From Turritopsis dohrnii (taxonomy: Eukaryota > Cnidaria > Hydrozoa > Anthoathecata > Oceaniidae), in the NCBI GenBank assembly GCA_027922465.2, contig BQMF02000026.1, forward strand, positions 868,001 through 932,000: DNA of 64,000 bases. Direction: 5' to 3'. Shown one piece after another: positions 24,001 through 33,900 of this stretch (position 1 is its first letter; each line of letters starts with the position of its first letter). The notes beneath the pieces are model-generated. The model saw nothing but the letters and a program-made list of their open reading frames with translations, did no database searches and was not told the DNA's origin. Position numbers and translations under genes: made by a program.

Positions 24001-26207
24001 AGCAGCTGTCAATTCCCCTTAGATAAACAAAAGAACAGTTACTACTATGATGGGAAAGCCTCTGCATTTATTGCCTTTGAATTATTTACAGTGAATCTCT
24101 ATAGATCGACCCTCCATTATTCAAACTCTCTCTCAAATTTGATAAAATTACAATATCTCAGTACATAAATCAATCTCTATATATTCATAAACCTTTTGCC
24201 ATAGTAGGTTAAAGTAAAAATAAAAATACAATATTTAAAACAACCATATTTAATTATTTGATAATAGTTTTTGAGTGAATCTTCAACTTGAATCTTGACT
24301 TGAACTCTCCGCAAATGGAACATATTTTTCAGCCTCATGGTTGTTAGAATTACAGAATGTTTATCATAGTTTTATTTCTTGTTAAAATTATTAGCAACTT
24401 TGCCGCTTTTACAATTCTCGCACCTAGTTTTCAAATTGCACACTACTACGTAAAAATACCTGGAAATTTTTCACGCAGCAGTTCCAAACCAACATCTGCA
24501 GGTATACTATCAAAGCCACATGATCCAACGATATGAATGCCTTTCTTTTTTGCCTCATCATGATATCTTATCTGGCAACCTTGAAGGAACTACAAAATTG
24601 ATAACTACAAAGTTGATATCAAAAATAGGTTTGGTATATGTTTTAAAAGGAGATTTAGCCACTCCATAAAATCAAAATCAACAAACTCTTGGTATTGAGA
24701 TAATTTTTTTAAACTTTCAACGAAAATATTTATACGTAAACTGTATCAGTGGAAAATTCAATGTCATAAAATTCCCTTACTTCAGGTTCACCACTAATAT
24801 CAACATAATGAGTGGCCATCTCTACACAAGCTTTAACAACTTGTTCCCCGTACCAACGGAACTAATAATGTAGAGAGTATATATATGATATAAAAAACTT
24901 TCAGTATATGCAAAATTTGAGACTTTTTCATAAAATAAATAGGTTATGAATAAGCATCATAGATGGATGCATTTGAATGGAATGCAAAGAAATCTTCCTT
25001 CATTATATAACATAATGCATTGGCTTACAGGTCCAACACAATTGATAACACATTTACTTTGTCGACACATTTCCGTAATTGATTCATTATTCGAACTATC
25101 TGCAATAATAATACCAACATCACTGGTGTCAAATGTACCTATGTACAAAAGAATCATTGCTGTGATAAATGTGGTGGAATAAATTTATCATTTATCCTTT
25201 GTTTACAAAAATGCAAACAACAGTTTACCAGTTCATTGCATATAAAGCTTAATCTAACTACTGCTGCCACCTTAGCGTTTATTTCATATTTTTGGCCAAC
25301 ATTGACCTGGCAGCAACTTATACATTATACATTTATTACTTATGCAAACCAAGGAAATCATAGAAAAGTTGTTCCAATTTTGGAAAGTAAATTGATTGAT
25401 GGTATATATCTGTTCCATAAATCATATATTTTGGCTAAAACTAATCCCTCCTAAAAACTTTGGTGCTATTGCACTTTCATACCGCCATCATCAAGTATTA
25501 TCATTATTAATTTATTAGATTTATTTTAGATATTAATTTATAGATTAATAGTAAAATTGAACTTGTGATAGGTGGTAACTCTATTCCTGAAAAGAAATGT
25601 ATAAAATATCTTGGGGTCTACCTTGATTCAGACTTGAAATGGAAATCACAAGTAAATAACGTTGCAGTCAAACTCAAGAAAGCGAATGGAATCCTCTCCA
25701 AAATCCGACACTACACCAAACCTGTGAGAGTTATGGTATATCATTACCCATCATCTAACTTACTGTTGCCAAGTTTGGGGTCAGCAATACAATATACTTA
25801 TAATGACTGCATAAGAGTTCTACAAAACAGGGCATTGAGACTTATCACTTTCTCATGTCATCTTTCTCATCTTTCATCATAGCCCTATTTATAGTTTTTT
25901 AAAAGTGCTGAAATTTTCAAATGTAATTGCGAAATTAAACGTCCTTTTCCTACAATCAATCAATCAATCAATTTGACATATATTTTATATAGATTACCAT
26001 CAATATGTACAACGATAGTTATTTCTGCAGATATAATTGAAAATGGGCAATCTATAATGGAGACCGCCAAAATTAGCAAAGCTAGAAAGCGTGACGGACA
26101 CCGAGGACATCACAAAAAACAACCACGGGACATCACAGCACAGGACAAACTAAAAAACAGGCTGAATAACAAATTAAATTACAGTGTAAATGAGTGAAGC
26201 AGGTTTG

Positions 26208-26240
<33 letters not shown>

Positions 26241-28708
26241 GAAACAGATCAAACAATCAAATAGGAGTTATGAAATGTGGATTTAAGAGTAGATTTCAAT
26301 TTAGGCAAAGACAAATCTATCAATTTGGAGTCCTTGATTATAGTATGACAAAAGTCCCAAGATAGCATAGACTGGTGTCTAACAGATTTGAGGCCAAAAC
26401 AGGAGGTTCTAACAAGACTGGAGTTAATGAGTCCTCTGGTAGATGCACGAGTATTGTAAGCGTGAGAGAAATCAACTACAAATGTGTCGAGTAAGGGTGA
26501 AGGGAGTTTAGCATGATACACAGAATGTAAAAAAGTTACATTCTGTATATGAATTAAATCAGTAAACTTTAATAAACCCAATTTAGCAAACAAAGGTTCT
26601 ACTGGGGCATCAAAGTCTGCAAAACACATTATACGAACAGCACAATTTTGCAGAGATGTGATCCGTCGTACATACATAGATACAGGTTGACCCCATACTT
26701 GTAATTTAGGTGTGAGTTAAACAGGGCAAAGTAGATTGAAATGAGGGTCTCTCTGGGTACCATGTGTCTAAGTTTACATAAAATTCCATTGGCACGTTTG
26801 AGTTTGACCGCGATACTATCAATTTGAGATTTCCATTTTAAGTTAGAATCAATCAAAATTCCAAGGTATTTAATGTGGTTACTAGGAAAAATCCTTTCAC
26901 CACCGATTGACAATTTAACTTCGAAATCAACAGGCTTTGAGGGGTGTCTAAAGATCAAATATTCAGTTTTGCCAGGATTAAGAGCAATTTTGTTGGCATT
27001 GAGCCAGTGCCAAAGGAACTTGAGATCTAAATTAACTTTTTTGTTAAGAGATTTGAGAGATTTGCTGAAGTAAAGGAGATTCGTGTCATCAGCAAAGTGG
27101 TGAACAACAGAAAACCTAATAGCAACATTTAAATCATTTATATACAACAAAAATAATAACGGCCCAAGGACAGAGCCTTGGGGGACACCGTGTCTGACAA
27201 TACCCATACTAGAAGAAACTCCATTTAATGTAACAAACTGAGTACGGTTAGTGAGGTACGATTTAAAAAGTTCTAATGGCTTGCCTCTTATGCCATAATG
27301 AAATAATTTTTTCAATAAAATCTCATGATCAACAGTATCAAATGCTTTTTGAAGGTCAATAAAAATGCCACAACCATAGTTGCCCTTGTCCAGAGCATCC
27401 ATGATTTTTTGTGCCATATTGAGGATAGCATGTGATGTGGAATATTTTTTCCTGAAACCGAACTGATGAGAATAAATAACTTTAGTATTTTGAAGAAACT
27501 GATAAACCTGTTGATATATCAGTTTTTCATAAATTTTATCCAAATTTGATAACAATGAAATTGGTCTGTAATTGTTACATAAGAGTTTTGAGTTCTTTTT
27601 ATAAACAGGAAGAACTTTAGGGTTTTTTAGTCTATCAGGATAGACTCCACAAACAAAAGTTAAATTGACTAGTTCGGATATTGGCTGGGCCACAATATTA
27701 TCAATTAGGTTTAAGATACGAGGAGGTATGCTGCAAGGACCAGTTGCCTTAGAACTATCTAGTGATCTTATACAATTGAGAACATCATCCCTGGTAACAG
27801 GTGAGAGAAACAATGAATATTGATTAGGGTTCTTTAGAAATGTAGTATACGATTTTGGGGTACGTGGTATTTTAGCCCTTAATTTTTCAGCAACAGAGGA
27901 ATAAAAGCTACATGATGTCTATAAAGGCAATTTGCCGTCTGCTGTCATAGATACATTCGACATTAACTTCTCCCAACCCTACGAAACTCATTGTTATTAC
28001 AAAGGCCAGCTTAATAATGTCTATGTATCTACAACCACATATGGCTTACACTCCATAAAACACCAGGCAATCTCAATGTGGAATAGATGCCAAAGGGAAG
28101 CACCAAACATAAGAGGTGCACGGTTTACGGATATGCCCTAAGCTTGAAAATATGCTCACCAAGGAATTTTTTAAACACTATTGAGCCATATTCTATTCTG
28201 CCCTTAATCGCCTGTCTATATACATGGGTTATGTTCCGGTCATTTATATGTTTGTGTGTCCAGTATTGTCACATGCTCTGTCTTGTGTTTGTCCCGGTGG
28301 CCCTAGCGCGAATAGGTGCCTTTTATATCCTTTGTAGGGGGTTATAGGGTCAGGACCTATAGCTTGTGTTCCCGGTCGGTAAAAATAAGCATCACATCAC
28401 ATCCGACTACTACTAGAATTGTAAATCTGTAATGTTCAAGTTTGTTTGTTTTTTTCCCCCGAGAAATATATGTCAACATCAATACCAATCAATTAACAAA
28501 ATGAAAATGAAAATTCTGAAAGCTTTTTCATGAGAATCATACCTAATTCCTTCCTAATAAAATCAAAAACTTTTTCGAGCTTGGCTTTATTTCTTCCAGC
28601 TAAAGCAATCTTCTTTTTATCTGCACACGTTCTTGCGACTTCAGCAGCAACAAACTGTCCAGTAAAACCACTAGCTCCATAAACAGTTATATCGTATGGT
28701 CGATCCAT
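18045..28708 (-). CDS. SCCPDH: Saccharopine dehydrogenase-like oxidoreductase (SCCPDH family)
   Basis: Predicted exons: 28708-28543, 25138-25029, 24861-24781, 24589-24460, 23304-23227, 22989-22755, 22389-22325, 21761-21709, 21533-21458, 18135-18045. The first exon encodes the Rossmann nucleotide-binding motif (YGASGFTGQF); later exons carry the family motifs NCVGP, YVDISGEPE, GSCGFDSIPAD, GSDPSVVRRTQ, a hydrophobic stretch (LIHIICAMLFALCLFVF) and the C-terminal GGVLTPGSAFKG. The chosen start is the Met before DRPYDITVYG, as in relatives; an upstream in-frame Met at about 28741 would add 11 residues. Junctions are in phase except between 24460 (phase 1) and 23304 (needs phase 2), where an exon of about 130 nt is expected and was not found. 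The family is associated with lipid droplets and membranes and its substrate is not well defined. Introns are inflated by LINEs and DNA transposons. Confidence 0.85.
18294..18463. mobile_element. 170-bp MITE with AAGGCCGGTTTTCAGTTCAT ends
   Basis: Near-perfect inverted repeat: left AAGGCCGGTTTTCAGTTCAT, continuing TCGCTGTGGTCGCGCGA; right end is the reverse complement. It interrupts the left terminal repeat of the 3.1-kb element, whose uninterrupted version is seen at 21310-21359. A second copy lies at 39861-40038 and a diverged relative at 54145-54416. Confidence 0.85.
18685..19803. mobile_element. TA-flanked element with TCCCCCGCCAAAGTGGACAA ends
   Basis: 1,119-bp insert flanked by TA, with inverted ends TCCCCCGCCAAAGTGGACAA/TTGTCCACTTTGGCGGGGGA, nested in the 3.1-kb transposon. 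TA flanks point to the Tc1/mariner group. Two minus-strand open frames (18918-19235 and 19232-19492) have no transposase motif; the second begins with EDNKDGYCTRAEF, which looks like an EF-hand loop. It also contains the 24-bp tandem repeat at 19561-19650. Confidence 0.75.
19561..19650. repeat. 24-bp tandem repeat
   Basis: Almost four copies of CTTTATATATGWGAAAGTTT plus TTGA/TTCA, starting at 19561, 19585, 19609 and 19633. Confidence 0.85.
23590..23830. repeat. Long hairpin in an SCCPDH intron
   Basis: Inverted repeat of about 240 bp. The left arm has (ATT)n, then GAGATTCTTTATACAGGTTA and AAAACTTCAGTATGTAAAAA; the right arm is the reverse complement ending (AAT)n. The centre is TA-rich with a short CA run. 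Probably a MITE. It lies in the intron where a conserved SCCPDH exon is missing. Confidence 0.85.
25545..25975 (+). mobile_element. Non-LTR retrotransposon fragment, RT thumb region
   Basis: The plus-strand frame carries CIKYLGVYLDSDLKWKSQV and VKLKKANGILSKIRH, the region after the RT core in CR1/Jockey-like LINEs; it matches the minus-strand LINE at 26249-27915. It ends in broken frames and an (AATC)n run near 25957. Its likely continuation lies at 27915-28400, on the other side of an inserted LINE. Confidence 0.75.
26208..26240 (+). repeat. Poly-A tract
   Basis: About 30 adenines, closing a short plus-strand segment (about 25975-26207) with an open frame rich in basic residues. The arrangement suggests the tail of a retroposed sequence adjoining the minus-strand LINE end. 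Confidence 0.6.
26249..27915 (-). pseudogene. LINE reverse transcriptase, 5'-truncated and frameshifted
   Basis: The minus-strand frame 27813-26629 encodes a non-LTR reverse transcriptase: SKATGPCSIPPRIL, NYRPISLLSNLDKIYEKL, FIDLQKAFDTVDH (motif A), GVPQGSVLGPLLFLLYIND, FADDTNLL (motif C) and LGILIDSNLKWKSQ. A frameshift near 26650 moves the C-terminal part into the frame 26677-26249. Upstream, 27915-27814 still reads as LINE (FYSSVAEKLRAKIPRTP). No endonuclease part is present, so the copy is 5'-truncated. CR1/Jockey-like by motifs; the clade was not resolved. Confidence 0.9.
27915..28400 (+). mobile_element. LINE C-terminal fragment and 3' end
   Basis: The plus-strand frame with AVIDTFDINFSQPYETHCYY and LHSIKHQAISMWNRC matches the C-terminus of the minus-strand LINE (LLDTFVVDFSHAYNTRAS, LKSVRHQSMLSWDFC). 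With 25545-25975 it appears to be one plus-strand LINE split by a later insertion. Its 3' non-coding tail reaches about 28400. Confidence 0.7.
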
Positions 28709-29259
28709 TTTCAACAGGATGGACTTGAGAAAGCTGAGCATGCAATAAAAAACTCTGCAGAGATCACGGCGTCAGATTTATCACAATTCGAATGTTTACC
28801 CAGCTTCCTCCCTCAAGCTAATCGAGTAAACTGTAAATGCTCGCTAATTCGGAATTTCAAGAAACAAAGATTTCGTTAGTCTGCGTTTGTGTTATGTTTT
28901 TTGTGTACGTTGTTTATCGCTTCCATTGTTAATTTTTTAAATTTAATTTATGTTTCGATTTACAATCATTCATAGATATTGATTGTAGAGATTTGGTGGA
29001 ATTTGAATTGTTTTTTTGGCAACTCTTTAACATGATAAATGGAGTTCATTCAGTTCTTTCTTTAATATTTCGACATTGAAAGCGACCACACTCTATGGAT
29101 TGCTGGTAAACAGACCGAGTGCGTTCTGATAGCTCCACAGAATTGCTTTTTGAGAACTTGCATGTTTTTTTTCTTCTGAAGACGTTTGTTGCGCCTTTGT
29201 TGTAAACGTTATAAACAGCGTCAGTATTCCGCTTTGTAATGGCTTGTTTGTACTGATTT

Positions 29260-29384
29260 GGGATTGTTCACAAATGACGTCAACCATTTTTCCAAGATTT
29301 TTGACCCCCCCTCCCCCCTCTGTCAACCTCCGTCAACTTTGCGTTGCCCCCTCCCCCTCAGTTGACGTCATCGCTTGAGAAGAC

Positions 29385-29419
<35 letters not shown>

Positions 29420-29739
29420 ACCTCCAAAACAAAATAACCTCCACCCCACTTGTCCTATTGTATGTTAGTTTCTTACGCATTTTTAATAAGACGTGAAAAT
29501 ATTTGCAATGATCTTCGTGTAATTTTTCTCTAATCATCACGGACCACATCAAGATCACATTCAGTGTTAACATTTTCATAAGAAACTTTTACTTAATTAG
29601 AAAAATCAAGGTTCTGCAAAATTGTGTGGGTTGACGTCAACTAGTATCACATCCCCCCCCCCCTCCCCCGTCAACCAGCGTCAACTTTAGCATACCCCCC
29701 CTCCCCCCCTAACAGTTGACGTCATTTGTGAACAGTCCC
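29260..29739. mobile_element. 480-bp element with poly-C runs and GTTCACAAATGACGTCAAC ends
   Basis: Inverted ends GGGATTGTTCACAAATGACG and CGTCATTTGTGAACAGTCCC. The interior has repeated GTTGACGTCA and GTCAACTT phrases and several C runs, including an uninterrupted run of about 33 C at 29387-29419. No coding; a MITE-like foldback element. Confidence 0.75.
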
Positions 29740-30118
29740 TTTCGTGCAGCGGTTGCACTATGATGATGATGGTCATCAGTCAGCTGGATGCGACTTATGG
29801 AGTCGTGTGGTTGTGGTAACATCGAATCCGCCACGAAATCTTATTCTATGACTTATTTATGAAGCAAAGGTTTCAGTGTTGACCGTGTTTGTCATGAGTA
29901 CGACACAGTAGTCAAAATAACAGCTAGTAATCCAACCTTGAACCCAGGGTTGTGTTGATAGAAATAGTAGTTTTCCACACATCATAAATACTGATTGAAA
30001 GATTAGTATTTCGTTTTCAGAAGGTCAACTGAGATGTGCTAAATCAAAACAAGAAGCCGCTTGGCTTGAAGACTTCAGGAAGTGTCTCAATGACACATCT
30101 ACTCTAAACAATACAACA
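29740..30118. other. Intergenic, one exon-like open frame
   Basis: A plus-strand open frame preceded by a good acceptor (TTTCAG at about 30020) encodes SKQEAAWLEDFRKCLND and runs into the repeat at 30119. No family was recognised; it may be a stray exon or chance. Confidence 0.25.
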
Positions 30119-30375
30119 TTGCCCAATTGCCCAATTTTGGTCAAATCTGACAAAATGATTCGAAATCAGCACCTTTCAAATGCGATCCATGCAAATATTT
30201 ATGAAAAATGGAGTACTTTCGTAATTTGGTCCAAATTTGGTCCAAATTGCCCAATTTTAGTCAAACCTGACAAAATAATTGTCAACTTCGAAATAAGCAC
30301 CTTCCAATCGTGTTTAGTACAAATATTTATGAAATTTGGTGAACTGGAAGTCCACATTTGGCCGAAATTGTGAAT
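30119..30375 (-). repeat. AT-rich minisatellite units, reverse orientation
   Basis: Contains phrases such as CCAATTTTGGTCAAATCTGA and ATCAGCACCTTTCAAATG, the reverse complement of the 127-bp unit arrayed at 54860-55370. Two partial units. Confidence 0.75.
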
Positions 30376-30935
30376 TTGTCAACGATGTCATGTTACTAGT
30401 ATTCCATATAAAGAGTTTTTAAACGGGTTTTCGAAAATGAAGGCTCCAAAATCGACGAAAAGTAATCACAGAATTAAGAACTATCCTGCCTGCACTTAAC
30501 GTGTCATCGACGAGATGAGAGAAACTAGGTAAACACTGCAGCTGCCAACACCTGACTGTTCTCGTCAAGCTGTTTTGAAGATGTGATGCTTCCAAAGATG
30601 TATTCTAACTTGGTCTCTTCTTCCAGAAACTTTATGTTCAATGTATATATCGTTTGCAAAGTATTTTAACATGCGAGGGCCAATTACATGGAACCATTTC
30701 CATTTTGTACCTCGAACCCAGGGTTTCTTGCCTTTCTGATGTACAGATGGCGCCTTTTGCCAATTGGAAAGTTGGAAAATATTTGGAATATTTTTCAGCC
30801 TGTTATTATATGTTTAAAAAATATTGTTGCTATCTGATATAAAAGATACTGTAAAAACAAAAGAAATATTCTTTACAGAACAAAAACCCAAACAGCTATA
30901 TCCTTGATACAAAAGATTACATTATATATCCTTGA
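30376..30935. other. Intergenic, 3' flank of the ZNFX1-like gene
   Basis: No gene recognised. It probably holds the 3' UTR of the minus-strand ZNFX1-like gene, whose stop codon is at 30936. Confidence 0.5.
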
Positions 30936-33900
30936 TTATAAATGGATAACATAACATGGAAGAATTTGATTGACATCAAAGATGACAATCTCTTGAAATC
31001 GTCCGTCAGCCATAACGAATCCACCATGTGAATCGAAACCTGGTGTTACTCCATCGCTGCTCCAACCACTATGGCCGCAATCTTTGGTTTCTCCAGGAAG
31101 AACCTTAGCAAGTATAAGATGGCTCTGCCCACCGTATCTGAATGTATATTCCGGAATTTCCGAAAAATACACACCTGCTCCGAATTTTCCTTGTTTACTT
31201 TTGTTGAAGTTGCTATTCATGATCTTTTCAACGATATTTTCATCTTTTGTTCCATGAAATCCATAAATATATTCGGCTCTCGTATCTTTAGCACCATATT
31301 TTGTTTCAAATTCTTTTTGTTTATCTTCAAACTTTATTTTTAGATCAGGATCCATGAAGAACTCCACTTTACTTATTTTCAGAGATTCACGAAATTTATT
31401 TTCAGGCGTTTGGTTCCCAAGCCTTCCCAGCAAACGATAAAATTGAGATTCTGCGATTCGAAAATGATGATCCAAAGCGTCATCAGTCTTCGCTGTTCGC
31501 TTTTGAACCAATTCTATCTTACCAGACTGAAAATCTTTTTTGAAATCTTTTTTGAAAGATGGGTTAGGAATGTTAAAATAGGTCTGCGTGTAATGTATCA
31601 CATATTTGGGAAAGGCCTGGTCAGGATTGAAGACAACGAATTCATCAAACAGCACTCCTCCTTTCCTCCTGGTACCGCGTTGGGCAAATAGTGAATCACA
31701 TTTCTTCTCTTTTAGAAAGTTTAAATTCATGTTGGGTTGTGCACTGGTTACAGTCCAGCTCTTACCGAGTAGCACATCACACAGTAATAACATGTTAGAG
31801 CCTTTTGTATAGATACTTTGAGCACTTTTTGATGAATCACTTGCAAAGTAAATCCCATATCCATACATCGGGGGTTTTGCTGGATTACGCTGTGGTAAAC
31901 GAAAGCCATCCTTTGTTATACCAGTCACCCCTTCAACTGACGTGCCGTGAAATTTTAATTTTGAAGTCATTTCAGCATCAAACATGTTCCCTTTGGCTTG
32001 CAGCCATCTCAGCTTCAGATTATCATTTTGAACCCTTTCGATTTTTGTTACTTTCGGATACCACTGATGGGTTGTTTGAATAAATTTCATGATTTGATCT
32101 TTCACGTCGAAGTACTCCGTTGCAGTCACTCCTTCAGGTAGAACTTCCGTCCGTGTAACCAGGTTTTCCTTTCTCTGTTTTATTTCCTCTATCTCTTTTT
32201 TAACAAGCTCCAACTGCGCTTCTCTCAATCGCATCTCTTCCTCACGTCTCTTCTCTTCCTCTGCCATTTTGATAGCTTCGCATTCATCACACTTCCTAAC
32301 AACATGATGCTGGTAACACAAATGGTTGCAAGGGTGTTTCCCTGGACACTCCATCCCTCGAGTACACATTTCTTTGCACTTGACATCTTCAATATTCTGC
32401 GAGCACTGTTTAATCACGATATGACCACAACTCGCTGTTACTCTTAACCGAAAGAGGCATTCTAGATTCTTCACGTCTTCAAAGCAATATTTTACATTTG
32501 CATGGCCACACGATGGAAAGTTATACGGAACTTTGGCTTTACATTGAATTTGTCGTTTATCATCTTCACAAAGCTTTTGGTCAGTGTGACCACAGATAGA
32601 GTGGATGAAAGAAACTGTTTCTGGGCACGGGTGGTGCTTGTGAGGTGGTTGACAGGGTTTTCGACATCGATGATTTCCACATGTGTTGGTTTGTACGCAT
32701 TGCTTTTTGCAGAAGTCTTGAAAAGTAAATCCATCAGCATCACAAATAGGGTAGGTCACACCATGATACTGGCATTTTATTTCAAGATTCGGACCAATTC
32801 TTTTCTCATCACGCAACTTCTTCATGAGTGGCAACCATGTGGAGTCAGATGAAAACATGTTCGCATTACCAATAAAATACAATCCACACTTGGCTCTTGA
32901 CTGCGCGACACAACGTCGATTCAATTCCTTCAGAAATCCAATTTGGTTATTTCGATTCGAACGCACAAGTGAAATAATAACGAAGTCATTCTCATCACCT
33001 TGATACATATCCACCGTGTAAACTTTTATACCCTCATCCTCATGGCTGCTGTTATTTCTAATTAAGGCTTTGTATTTTTCTTCCATCTTCTTCAGAGTAG
33101 ATCTGATCAGTGCAGTTTGCTCTTGGTAAGTGGCCAAGATTGTAATCCTGCCAGTATGGTAGCCTTGCTGGACCAGAAACAAAGCCAGCTTCACTGCTCT
33201 GTTCGCTTCTTCCTCGTTTGTCACACTTCTTTCCTTCTTTTCAGGAACAGTGTGATGCCAAAACTGGAACGATTTCGCTAAGCACATAGCAGGATGATTG
33301 AGTTTCACTCGTTCCAAATTTGTTTTTAAATCCGGATAGATGTCTTTAAGCAGTTCAGCAAACTCTTCTCTCTGCCGGTTCTGCATTTCCAGTGTTTCAA
33401 ATGGCATGTCATTTCTGATTAGCCTCTCCATCATGGAGACGTCGAAGTGATAGTCCTTTCGTAGTTTGTAGGTTGCTACTGGAGGTCGAAGTTGCTTGTG
33501 ATCACCAATCAACAACAGATACTCACACCACGTTCCAATACAAGCCACCAGCTGTGGTTCCAACACTTCCGCCGCTTCCTCCACAATCACAATCTGTGGT
33601 CGAATCTCTTTCAACAAGTGTTGGTGGATAGAAGCCCCTAAAAATATAATGCACAGTTGAAAAATTGGAGTGCTTTAATAACTCTCAAATTTTTAAAAGA
33701 AAGCATAAGTTAAGCATGGCAAAAACTTAAGGGCTGATTCTGTACAGAAATGTTTTCAAACATATAAGAACATAATTACCTGTAATAGTCATTCCAATTA
33801 TCCTGACTCTTTCTAGCGCCACACATGTCTCTTGGTTTTCCAGTTCCTGTCGTTCCATGCACTTTTCTTCATACGTTTTCATCAACTCATGAAACTCTGT

